From a virus: a DNA stretch of 44,037 nt. This document shows positions 1 through 7,117 of the stretch, piece by piece. The first letter of the stretch is position 1, and every line of letters begins with the position of its first letter. The notes under the pieces were generated by a model. The model did no database searches. It had not been told where the DNA came from and worked only from the letters and a program-made list of their open reading frames with translations. The DNA is taken from the IMG/VR virus record IMGVR_UViG_3300001685_000004, positions 1 through 44,037 of that record; one strand, given 5' to 3'. The translations under genes and the position numbers were made by a program.

Positions 1-1022
1 CTAGTGGACTTGGAAAAGTCGCAAACGCTAGGGAATTTTTTATTGGAACAGATGGATATGTTCGTGAAGGTTTCTTAGACATGATGAAAGAACGAGCGAT
101 GAACATATTGGAAGGCAAAGATTTAGACGATCCGTTATTTCCTTTCATATGTAAGATTGATGATCCTAAAGAGCTTGATGATCCGTCAGTGTGGGAGAAA
201 GCTAATCCAATGTTTAGCAAGCCTATGAGCTTTTACGCTAAGGGATTGTTGAAGAAAGTAATCACGCAATACAAGCAACTCGCAAACAATCCTTCTAATC
301 GTGAAGAGTTTATGACTAAACGGATGAACTATCCTGAAGTCGATTTAAATAAAACAGTCGCATCATGGGAAGACATCTTAGCAACCAACAGACCATTCCC
401 CGAATTGAAACATCGTACAGCAGTAGGTGGCTTAGACTTTGCAAGCATTAAAGATTTCGCGGCTGTTGGGTTGTTATTCAAGATAGGTGATGAATACGTG
501 TGGAAGTCTCATTCTTATGTTCGTAAAGGGTTCTTGGACACGGTGCAATTAAAAGTACCTATCAAACTGTGGGAAGAACAAGGTTTCCTTACAATACTTG
601 ATGAGCCTGTAATTAACATCGCTAACATCGTTAATTGGTTTGTGGAGATGCGTGAGATATATGGAGTTAATACAATCGTAGCCGATACATTCAGACTTGA
701 TTTAGTTAAGTCAGCGTTAGAAGCAGAAGGTTTTGAACTGCAATACATCCGCAACCCTAAAGCGATTCATTCTCTCCTAGCTCCAAGAGTAGAAACGATG
801 TTCGCTAATAAACAAATCATCTTCGACGACAACCCACTGATGAGATGGTACACGAATAACGTGTACGTCCACATCAAGAAAGATGGGAACAAAGAGTATT
901 TGAAGAAGGATGAATTCAGAAGGAAAACAGATGGTTTCCAAGCCTTCATACACGCTTTGTTTCAAGCGGATAAAATATTGGGCGAAGACGTTGATTTCTT
1001 TGTTGGGAACATTAAGTTTTAA
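1..1022 (+). CDS. terL: Large terminase subunit, 3' part (left copy, 5'-truncated by window edge)
   Basis: The reading frame is open from base 3 and equals the C-terminal part of the full terminase gene at 41505-43139, from about residue 206 on. It holds the nuclease half, with the acidic residue in GLDFAS, the Asp in VADTFRLD and the C-terminal DGFQAF segment. The ATG at 81 is not a real start: it exists only because base 82 is T here, giving Met where the full copy has Lys (residue 232). The frame upstream is open and has no ribosome binding site. The portal gene follows after 21 bases with a strong AAAGGAGGTG. It is the same locus as the right-hand copy seen through the circular join, not a second gene. 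Confidence 0.95.
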   Translation, partial: SGLGKVANAREFFIGTDGYVREGFLDMMKERAMNILEGKDLDDPLFPFICKIDDPKELDDPSVWEKANPMFSKPMSFYAKGLLKKVITQYKQLANNPSNREEFMTKRMNYPEVDLNKTVASWEDILATNRPFPELKHRTAVGGLDFASIKDFAAVGLLFKIGDEYVWKSHSYVRKGFLDTVQLKVPIKLWEEQGFLTILDEPVINIANIVNWFVEMREIYGVNTIVADTFRLDLVKSALEAEGFELQYIRNPKAIHSLLAPRVETMFANKQIIFDDNPLMRWYTNNVYVHIKKDGNKEYLKKDEFRRKTDGFQAFIHALFQADKILGEDVDFFVGNIKF

Positions 1023-1920
1023 AAAAGGAGGTGAAAATAAATAGTGGGTTTCTTAGATGCAGTATTCAAAAGAAATAGCGAACTGGGCTTCATGTTTGAT
1101 GTTGAAATGTTTGTGGATCAATCCACAAGAACGCATATGAAACGGTTAGCGATCGACACGTGTGCAGCGTTCTTAGGTCGAACGATTAGCCAAACAGAAT
1201 TTAGAGTAAAGAACGGCAAGGCATATGAAAAAAACGAATTGTACTATCGTTTAAACGTCAGACCGAATAAGAATCAAACAGCTAGTACATTTTGGGGGAC
1301 GTTCGTTAATAAGTGTATTTACGAAAACGAATGTTTGATTATTCAAGCTGACGATGGTGATTTGTTAATCGCTGATAGCTTCGTTCACAATGAGTACGCA
1401 GTCTTGGGAGATTATTTTTCAAACGTTGTCGTCAAGGAATTTGAATTCAAACGATCATTTAAACAAAGCGAAGTCATCCACATTCGATATGCTAACGGAA
1501 AATTAGTTCCATTGATTGATAGTTTATTTACTGATTATGGTGATTTGTTTGGACGTATTTTGAGTTCGCAAAAGCGTAAGAATCAGATACGAGCAACGGT
1601 GGATATGGATATGATTTCTGCTAAGAGTCAAGAACATCAAGCGAAGTTACAAGAGTTCATTAATAACATGTATAAGGCTGTTGATTTAAAAGACGTTGCG
1701 ATTATTCCGCAACAGAAGGGCTTTGAGTACAAAGAAACCTCTCAGGGTGGTTCGGTCGGTCAAAGTGTGGACGAAATCAATAAGGTAACGAATGGCTTCC
1801 TTAATCAAGTGGCGATGGCTATAGGTATTCCAGTCAGTTTGTTATACGGAGATATGGCAGATGTAGAGAAGAACACGAAGAACTATATGATGTTCACTGT
1901 TGAAGCGTTATTGAAGAAAG
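1..1920. repeat. Terminal direct repeat, left copy (1,920 bp)
   Basis: This block is the same as 42118-44037 except for one base: T at 82 against A at 42199. It covers the 3' two thirds of terL and most of the portal gene. A repeat that simply continues the gene order across the contig ends is what a circular or headful/concatemeric phage molecule gives when assembled past its own start. The unique genome is therefore 42,117 bp. Confidence 0.95.
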
Positions 1921-2180
1921 TGAAAGACGAAGCAAACGCTAAGTTTTTTGACCAAGAAGAATATCTCGCAGGTAATCGAATTGAAACGAAGAGTATTTCG
2001 TATAACAACATGTTCGACTTGGCGACAGCCATTGATAAGTTGGTTTCATCTAGTGTGTTTACGGCTAATCAAATCCGTTTGGCTCTTGGTGAAGAAGCTT
2101 CAGACGATCCGATGTTGGACAAGCATATGGTAACGAAGAACTATGAAACAACAGACACTTCGAAAGGTGGTGAGAAATAA
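1044..2180 (+). CDS. Portal protein (HK97 type)
   Basis: This 378-residue protein is the dodecameric portal through which DNA enters and leaves the capsid. Its place between the terminase and the ClpP-like protease, its length, and its N-terminal core (roughly residues 20-330) with segments such as GRTISQTEF and AMAIGIPVSLLYGD fit the phage_portal family of HK97-like siphoviruses. The start is GTG, 8-12 bases behind an AAAGGAGGTG box. The C-terminus ends in a short Lys/Gly-rich tail, as is common. The gene is complete here, and its first 877 bases are repeated at 43161-44037. Translation is probably coupled to the protease gene, which starts two bases after the stop. Confidence 0.92.
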   Translation: MGFLDAVFKRNSELGFMFDVEMFVDQSTRTHMKRLAIDTCAAFLGRTISQTEFRVKNGKAYEKNELYYRLNVRPNKNQTASTFWGTFVNKCIYENECLIIQADDGDLLIADSFVHNEYAVLGDYFSNVVVKEFEFKRSFKQSEVIHIRYANGKLVPLIDSLFTDYGDLFGRILSSQKRKNQIRATVDMDMISAKSQEHQAKLQEFINNMYKAVDLKDVAIIPQQKGFEYKETSQGGSVGQSVDEINKVTNGFLNQVAMAIGIPVSLLYGDMADVEKNTKNYMMFTVEALLKKVKDEANAKFFDQEEYLAGNRIETKSISYNNMFDLATAIDKLVSSSVFTANQIRLALGEEASDDPMLDKHMVTKNYETTDTSKGGEK

Positions 2181-2182
2181 GA

Positions 2183-2920
2183 GTGAGATTCCTAAAATTC
2201 AAAAACGAAAAGTATGTAGAGCAATTAAAAAGCATTCCTCACAATTTCGGAGTTGTTCATGACGAAGAAAAGAATGAATCAACATTAACGATTTATGGAG
2301 TCATTGGTGATTCGTGGTGGGATGATTCCACATCTGCAGCGGATATTGATAATGCTTTAAAAACAGTAGGTTCTAATGATTTAGTCATTCACCTAAACTC
2401 ACCTGGTGGAGATGCGTTTGACGGAATCGCTATTTATAACCGATTAAAAAATCATCCAGGTAAAAAGACAATACATGTTGATGGATGGGCGTGTTCTGCG
2501 GCTTCAGTAATTGCTATGGCTGCTGATGATTTAATCATGGGTGCAGGTTCAATGATCATGATACACGAAGCAAGCACAATCGTTTGGGGTACGAAAAACG
2601 GATTCCGAAAAGAAGCTGATTTGCTTGAGAAGCTTGAAGATGGTCTTATCGACATCTATATGACAAAAGCGAATATCGAACGTGAGGAAATCAAAAACAT
2701 GGTTGACAACGAAACGTGGTTTTCCGCAAATGAAGCTGTCACTATTGGTTTTGCTACATCAACTGCTACTCAGCCTATGGAAGAAAGTCCTGAAATCGTT
2801 AATCTACGAAGTCGGGTACAAGCAATGCAAAATGAATTACAACAACTAAAAACTACGGAATCAGAGAAGCCTACACCTGTTAAAGAAAACAGCGCTCGTA
2901 AGGCTTTTTTGAATATCTAA
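2183..2920 (+). CDS. Head maturation protease, ClpP/S14-like
   Basis: This 245-residue serine protease would cleave the capsid scaffold region during prohead maturation. The ClpP fold shows in HLNSPGGDAFDG (about 70-81), the nucleophile motif GWACSAAS with Ser105, and MIHEAS with His128, so the Ser-His pair is intact; the third residue is probably the Asp near 176. The C-terminal part (about 205-245) is charged and coiled-coil-like. The GTG start overlaps a GGTGGTGAG ribosome site at the portal 3' end. Portal-protease-capsid order is the standard HK97 layout. The major capsid protein lacks an obvious long scaffold domain, so the protease may act on the first ~90 residues of the capsid protein. 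Confidence 0.92.
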   Translation: MRFLKFKNEKYVEQLKSIPHNFGVVHDEEKNESTLTIYGVIGDSWWDDSTSAADIDNALKTVGSNDLVIHLNSPGGDAFDGIAIYNRLKNHPGKKTIHVDGWACSAASVIAMAADDLIMGAGSMIMIHEASTIVWGTKNGFRKEADLLEKLEDGLIDIYMTKANIEREEIKNMVDNETWFSANEAVTIGFATSTATQPMEESPEIVNLRSRVQAMQNELQQLKTTESEKPTPVKENSARKAFLNI

Positions 2921-2941
2921 AAAAATTGGAGGAAACAAACA

Positions 2942-4084
2942 ATGACGATTAAATTCAACAAATCAGAAGCGTTTCAAAATGCAAAAACAGCTTTAACTTC
3001 GGTACTAGCTAAAGAAGGTGCAACAGAACAAGAACAGACTCAAGCGTTTGGTAACTACTTTGATACACTACAAACTGAGGTAGCTAACGCGGTACGTTCA
3101 CAAGTAAATGACGAAATGTTAGATCGTTCTATTCTTCAACAACGCGGTCAAAATGTTTTAACGTCTGAAGAAACTAAGTTCTTCAATGTTGCGGTTTTAG
3201 AAGGTGGATTTAAAGACGATTCAATCCTTCCTGTAACGACTCAAGAGCGCGTGTTTGAGGACTTAGTACAAGAACACCCATTACTTGAAGCATTAGGTTT
3301 ACAAGATTTAGGGGCGGTTACTCGTTACATCTACGCTGATGCAACTAAAGCATATGCATGGGGGCCATTATTCGGACCTATCGCTGGACAAATTAACGCA
3401 GCATTCAGTGAGGAGTCAATCGGACAATTCAAGTTAACAGCATTTGCAGTTATCCCTAACGACATGTTGGAACTTGGTCCAGTATGGGTTGAACGTTATG
3501 TTCGCACATTGTTGGTAGAATCATATTCTACTGGTTTAGAATTCGGATTCGTTAACGGTACTGGTGCTAACCAACCAATCGGATTGTTGAAAAATGTTGA
3601 TCCTGCTACAAGTGCAGTAACGGACAAAGTATCTTCAGGAACATTAACATTCGCACCTTCTCAATATGGTGAGGTTGTTTCAGGAGAACTTTATAACGTA
3701 GTAAGCGCGTTATCTACTGATGCTGATGGCAAGTCACGAAAAGTATTGAATAAAGTCGTGATGGTTGTGAATCCTGTGGATGCTGTTGGGGTTCAAGCAC
3801 GAAACACAATTCAAACTGCTAACGGTCAATGGGTTATGGCATTACCTTATAACGTTCAAGTTGTTGAGTCTGAAGAAGTACCAACGAGCAAAGCTATCTT
3901 CTTTGTTAAAGGTGAGTATATCGCAATCCTTGCAGGTGGTTACAAACTTAAAAAATTCGATCAAACTCTTGCTATCGAAGATGCAACTCTTTACACAATC
4001 AAACAGTTTGCTAATGGTAAACCAAAAGACAACAAAGCTGCATTGGTGTATGACTTGAATATTTCTTTCACTCCAGCAGTCTAA
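2942..4084 (+). CDS. Major capsid protein (HK97 fold)
   Basis: This 380-residue protein forms the icosahedral shell. The first ~90 residues are polar and helical (EQEQTQAFGNYF and following), like the delta domain that the upstream protease removes. The rest, from about FNVAVLEGGF on, matches the phage_capsid/HK97 gp5-like pattern, with a long E-loop region, the spine-helix segment around LVESYSTGLEFGFVNGTG and a late A-domain strand-rich part. The start ATG has TTGGAGG eight bases upstream. The gene lies directly after the protease and before the connector genes, as in other HK97-like Bacillales phages. Codon use is regular and nothing is broken. Confidence 0.93.
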   Translation: MTIKFNKSEAFQNAKTALTSVLAKEGATEQEQTQAFGNYFDTLQTEVANAVRSQVNDEMLDRSILQQRGQNVLTSEETKFFNVAVLEGGFKDDSILPVTTQERVFEDLVQEHPLLEALGLQDLGAVTRYIYADATKAYAWGPLFGPIAGQINAAFSEESIGQFKLTAFAVIPNDMLELGPVWVERYVRTLLVESYSTGLEFGFVNGTGANQPIGLLKNVDPATSAVTDKVSSGTLTFAPSQYGEVVSGELYNVVSALSTDADGKSRKVLNKVVMVVNPVDAVGVQARNTIQTANGQWVMALPYNVQVVESEEVPTSKAIFFVKGEYIAILAGGYKLKKFDQTLAIEDATLYTIKQFANGKPKDNKAALVYDLNISFTPAV

Positions 4085-4104
4085 TCTAAAGGAGGTTATT
4101 AAAA

Positions 4105-4311
4105 ATGAAATACAAAGTGATTAATAGATTCACAGATGTGGAAGATAACAATACAGTTTATGAGATAGGTGACGAGTTTCCGAAAGGGAACTTTAAACCC
4201 ACTAAGAAACGTATTGATGATTTATCTAAAGTACATCCAAGGTACAAATACATCTTTATTGAAGAAGAAAAACAAAAAAGCAAGTCAAAACCAGCTGCAA
4301 ACAAGGAGTGA
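4105..4311 (+). CDS. Small head-module protein of unknown function
   Basis: The product has 68 residues: an N-terminal beta-rich part (MKYKVINRFTDVEDN...YEIGDEFP) and a lysine-rich tail ending in KSKSKPAANKE. Short proteins of this shape often sit between the capsid gene and the first connector in HK97-like Firmicutes phages, but I cannot assign a function. AAAGGAGG lies eight bases before the ATG, so it is surely translated. The stop lies six bases before the next ATG, pointing to coupled translation within the head operon. A capsid decoration role is possible but unproven. Confidence 0.8.
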   Translation: MKYKVINRFTDVEDNNTVYEIGDEFPKGNFKPTKKRIDDLSKVHPRYKYIFIEEEKQKSKSKPAANKE

Positions 4312-4317
4312 CGTTGA

Positions 4318-4623
4318 ATGATTGTTACTCCTGGTACATTACAAGAATTTAAAGATCGGATGCACTTAGGGGATGATGAAGACGACAACCTAAAGCGCAT
4401 CCTTTCTGCGTCTAATGCCGATTTAGTGAGGATTTGCGGTGATTATGACATCAATACCGATGAAGCGTTCAAGGAGTTAGTCTTTGAGCGTTCTCGGTAT
4501 GTCTATAATGATGCGTTGGAGTATTTTAATACGAATTTCCTCAACCAAATCAACAATCTCGGTGTTGCTAAAGCTCTTGATGAAATCATTTTGCCAGTAG
4601 GTGAAGCTGATGCAACCGTTTAA
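4318..4623 (+). CDS. Head-tail connector protein (HK97 gp6 / SPP1 gp15-like)
   Basis: This 101-residue helical protein has the expected size and position for the adaptor ring that docks under the portal. The acidic DDEDDNLKRILSAS segment and the closing helices (ERSRYVYNDALEYF, LNQINNLG) fit the phage gp6-like/DUF3199 connector families. The ATG is preceded by AAGGAG. Its 3' end overlaps the next gene by 14 bases, typical for tightly packed connector genes. Assignment rests on synteny and on its helical, Asp-rich N-terminus rather than on a catalytic motif. Confidence 0.8.
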   Translation: MIVTPGTLQEFKDRMHLGDDEDDNLKRILSASNADLVRICGDYDINTDEAFKELVFERSRYVYNDALEYFNTNFLNQINNLGVAKALDEIILPVGEADATV

Positions 4624-4972
4624 GTACAATCCTGAGTATCATTCGGGGAGATTTAACAAGAAAATCACATTTCAACTCAATCAAGAGACAGAAAACGCAA
4701 TGGGCGACACTGTAACGGATTGGGTTGATGTAAAAGTCATGTGGGCTATGGTGAAAACCACAAAAGGTAGAGAATATATTCAAGCTGCTGCTGTTCAAGG
4801 TGAAAATACGGTTCGTTTTGTTACCAGGTACACCACTGGATTAACCAATGATATGAGGATTGTATATAAAGGGCGCACTTTTGAAATCATTGCTCCACCT
4901 ATTAATGATGACGAGTTGGATAAGACTCTAACCATTATGGCTAAAGAGGTGATGGACATTGCCACTACCTAG
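4610..4972 (+). CDS. Head closure / head-tail joining protein
   Basis: The product has about 120 residues (MQPFKYNPEY...). It is beta-rich, with the pattern RFNKKITFQLNQ...DWVDVKVMWAMVK....GREYIQAAA....VRFVTRYTTGL known from phage_H_T_join (SPP1 gp16-like) proteins, which plug the portal channel and bind the tail. I choose the ATG at 4610, because AGGTGA stands 6-8 bases before it. The in-frame GTG nine bases earlier would lie inside that ribosome site. It overlaps its neighbours on both sides, as expected in this cassette. Confidence 0.87.
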   Translation: MQPFKYNPEYHSGRFNKKITFQLNQETENAMGDTVTDWVDVKVMWAMVKTTKGREYIQAAAVQGENTVRFVTRYTTGLTNDMRIVYKGRTFEIIAPPINDDELDKTLTIMAKEVMDIATT

Positions 4973-5411
4973 AAGCGTCACAAAGATTGATAGAAAAGGT
5001 GGAGTCACCTTCACATCTAATGTGGATGCGGTTAATTATACAATTCAAGAATTGACTCGTGCCGCGTTGAGAGATGTGGCCAAGTTGATTCGCAAGAAAA
5101 TGATCATTGAGTTGAAAAAGTTACCTGGTATGAAACGTTCTAAACGTATTTTCACTTCCACACAGTATTGGGTTCGCAGACGTGATGCTGATTTGCAAAT
5201 CGGATTCAAGCATGATTCCTGGTATGGTGCTAGAAGCGAATTAGGAACACATGGTTCTCCTGCTCGTGGGCTACTAAGGAAAATAGTTTTCAATAACATT
5301 GATGAGATCATAAAAATTCAATCACAATATTTGAGTGGGATTTCAAATGAAAAACCTTCTCTTGGTGGAACGAGTGAATCTGAATATGAAAGTCCGAAGG
5401 GTGAAGAATGA
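4959..5411 (+). CDS. HK97 gp10-like tail completion protein
   Basis: This 150-residue basic protein begins with TTG after GAGGTGATGG, overlapping the head closure gene by 14 bases. The segment LTRAALRDVAKLIRKKMIIELKKLP followed by a Ser/Arg-rich stretch and ARSELGTHGSPARGLLRKIV is the usual pattern of the HK97-gp10/putative morphogenesis family, with the conserved GT...PARG motif near residue 100. These proteins act in joining or completing the head-tail interface. The C-terminal 30 residues are acidic and less conserved. The ATG of the next gene overlaps the stop by four bases. Confidence 0.87.
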   Translation: MPLPRSVTKIDRKGGVTFTSNVDAVNYTIQELTRAALRDVAKLIRKKMIIELKKLPGMKRSKRIFTSTQYWVRRRDADLQIGFKHDSWYGARSELGTHGSPARGLLRKIVFNNIDEIIKIQSQYLSGISNEKPSLGGTSESEYESPKGEE

Positions 5412-5785
5412 TGGAAAGACTTAGAACACATTTAAGGAACTTGCTCAAGTTATATCATCCACAGGTTCATTATCAAGTAGCACCAACTACAGCAACATTC
5501 CCATACATCGTCCTTAATCTCCCAAACTCATTCACCAATGAGGAACAGGAGATTTTTTCTTTGGACATTGATATTTGGGACAATCGAACGGACACAACAG
5601 AATTAGAATCATTAGCATCAAAACTGTGGAAGGAATTACACCATTATCGTTATTCGGATGATGAAATTCAATTCAGTATTTATCGTGAAAATCGTATTCC
5701 CGAACTAGATGAAACAGAAATCGGTATTCGACGGAGAAAATTAATTTTCCAACTACGTTATTTTGATAGAACGTTATTAGATTAA
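5408..5785 (+). CDS. Tail terminator / tail completion protein
   Basis: The product has 125 residues with mixed alpha/beta pattern: an N-terminal helix (MERLRTHLRNLLKLYH), a beta-rich middle with the PYIVLNLPNS and SLDIDIWDN strands, and a final strand IRRRKLIFQLRYF. This fits the gpU/DUF3168-type tail terminators that cap the growing tail tube. Two ATG codons stand in tandem at 5408 and 5411; GAAGGGTGAAG lies just upstream and could serve either. The position immediately before the major tail protein gene supports the call. Confidence 0.8.
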   Translation: MMERLRTHLRNLLKLYHPQVHYQVAPTTATFPYIVLNLPNSFTNEEQEIFSLDIDIWDNRTDTTELESLASKLWKELHHYRYSDDEIQFSIYRENRIPELDETEIGIRRRKLIFQLRYFDRTLLD

Positions 5786-5800
5786 AGGAGGATTTCATAA

Positions 5801-6397
5801 ATGGCTAAAGTATTCAGTGGTTATACAGCAAAAACAGCAGAAAATCTTTTGCTTGATGCAGGAGCATTTTTTGTAAACTTTAATGTCGGTACAGACACAT
5901 TCGATACGGCAGTTCTCGCAGGTAAATTACTAGGGGCAACCCGTGGTGGTGGCGAATTTGAAGCAACACCTGAAATGCGACCAATAGAAGTAGATGGCGT
6001 GAAGGGTGTAGCGAAAGGTTTACAGGTAATTGATTCATGGGAAGTTAAACTAGTGGCTAACGTCCTTGAAATTACAAAAGAGGGATTACAAAGAGCATTG
6101 ACTTCAAGTGAGGTCGATACAACTACAGATCCTAAGTATGACATCATCAAAGCGAAAAACGACATTGAGTTGACGGATTACATCGACAACATCACGTATG
6201 TGGGTAAAAAAACGGGTGCAACTGATCCAGTTATAATCCAGGTTTATAACGCTTTGAATACATCAGGATTGAAATTACAAACACAAGATAAAGGTGAAGC
6301 TGTAATTGCTATGGAGTTCGTTGGCCACTACGATGTAGAGGATTTAGATTCACCACCATTTGCAATCTTCTATCCAAAAACAGTAGTTACACCATAA
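5801..6397 (+). CDS. Major tail protein (tail tube)
   Basis: This 198-residue beta-rich protein should polymerise into the tail tube. Features include an N-terminal strand-rich part with LLDAGAFFVNF, the loop GKLLGATRGGGEFEATPEMRPIEVDG and repeated strands toward VVTP. This pattern is common to major tail proteins of Bacillales and Lactobacillales siphophages. AAAGGAGG is placed eight bases before the ATG. An intrinsic terminator follows directly, so tube protein mRNA can be made in excess over the downstream tail genes, a usual arrangement. Confidence 0.87.
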   Translation: MAKVFSGYTAKTAENLLLDAGAFFVNFNVGTDTFDTAVLAGKLLGATRGGGEFEATPEMRPIEVDGVKGVAKGLQVIDSWEVKLVANVLEITKEGLQRALTSSEVDTTTDPKYDIIKAKNDIELTDYIDNITYVGKKTGATDPVIIQVYNALNTSGLKLQTQDKGEAVIAMEFVGHYDVEDLDSPPFAIFYPKTVVTP

Positions 6398-6404
6398 ACA
6401 ATTT

Positions 6405-6429
6405 AAGCATCCGTTGAGGGTGCTTTTTT
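6405..6429 (+). terminator. Intrinsic terminator after major tail protein gene
   Basis: An 8-bp stem (AAGCATCC with GGGTGCTT, one G-T pair) closes a five-base loop and runs into six T residues. It likely works partially, since the downstream tail genes have no clear promoter of their own. Confidence 0.85.
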
Positions 6430-6455
6430 ATTTTATTAAAAATCGGAGGACAACT

Positions 6456-6800
6456 ATGACAACACCAACTTTCTCTACAGAACAAGCATTTGATATGCTG
6501 CCACACGCTGCTGATATATACACCAACTTAAATATCAAAGAATACCTAGCAAACAACGTTTTTAAAGCTGAAGAAGGCGAAGATTCAGAGGTGGCGAAGA
6601 AAGTCGCTGGTGCTAACCTAATTGCTTACATCTTGAAGAACTCTCCAAAGGCTAAAGATGCATTTTTTGAGGTTGTTTCCATATTCGAGAGTAAGAGTGT
6701 GGAAGAAGTAAAGTCTCAGTCTTTAGTTAAAACGATGGCATCCGTTAAAGCGATTATAAAAAATAAAGAATTAATGGATTTTTTCAATCAGTCTGTCTAG
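6456..6800 (+). CDS. Tail assembly chaperone, upstream part (gpG-like)
   Basis: This 114-residue acidic helical protein binds the tape measure protein during tail assembly in siphophages. I start at the ATG with CGGAGG eight bases upstream; a longer frame opens earlier but would run through the terminator. The final codons pass through a T-TTT-TTC slippery heptamer (6779-6785) and the frame then ends at TAG in 6798-6800. Ribosomes slipping back one base would continue into the next frame, as in phage lambda gpG/gpGT. Position between the major tail protein and the tape measure is diagnostic. Confidence 0.9.
   Translation: MTTPTFSTEQAFDMLPHAADIYTNLNIKEYLANNVFKAEEGEDSEVAKKVAGANLIAYILKNSPKAKDAFFEVVSIFESKSVEEVKSQSLVKTMASVKAIIKNKELMDFFNQSV
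6779..6785 (+). promoter_or_regulatory. Programmed -1 ribosomal frameshift site (TTTTTTC)
   Basis: The zero-frame codons TTT and TTC are preceded by T, giving the X XXY YYZ heptamer T TTT TTC. A shift by -1 leads into a frame open through CAA TCA GTC TGT CTA GTG and on to 7117. The zero frame stops 13 bases later. Confidence 0.85.
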
Positions 6801-7117
6801 TGGGTTATGAGGAATCCTTGATGTTGTTTCACAAACATTACTCATTGGATTTCATCATGAAGACGAAAATTAGACAGATAGGGCGGTTACTCGCTGAAGC
6901 AAACAAAAAGAGTAATGAAGAAAAAGCGTATCAGTTATACGTCGCTGTCTATCCGAATTATACAAAAGAAACGTTTATGCCGTTCGATAAATTCTATACT
7001 CCGCAGAAGAAACAAGGGGTTGTGGAAGAAAAGACATCCGAACAAATACTTGCAGATGTAAGAGCAATGATGAACTCCCACAGTGTCGGAGGTGAAAGCG
7101 AAATTGGAAATATTTAA
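6800..7117 (+). CDS. Tail assembly chaperone, frameshift extension (gpT-like)
   Basis: The frame encodes about 105 residues from the GTG at 6800, but this GTG lacks a ribosome site. The frame is continuous with the slippery site, so the expected product is a fusion: 110 residues of the upstream chaperone plus 110 residues from this frame, about 220 in all. The helical, Lys-rich content (MKTKIRQIGRLLAEANKK and following) suits the tape-measure-binding T domain. It overlaps the tape measure gene start by 14 bases. The low level made by slippage would set the ratio of short to long chaperone. Confidence 0.85.
   Translation: MGYEESLMLFHKHYSLDFIMKTKIRQIGRLLAEANKKSNEEKAYQLYVAVYPNYTKETFMPFDKFYTPQKKQGVVEEKTSEQILADVRAMMNSHSVGGESEIGNI

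Noticed and set aside
81-1022. A separate 313-residue gene starting at ATG 81
   Set aside because: The frame is open upstream to base 3 and is the terL gene; the ATG exists only because of the T at 82, and there is no ribosome site.
4601-4609. GTG start for the head closure gene
   Set aside because: It lies within the AGGTGA ribosome site that fits the ATG at 4610.
6414-6455. Upstream extension of the tail chaperone frame
   Set aside because: It would pass through the intrinsic terminator and has no ribosome site; CGGAGG fits the ATG at 6456.
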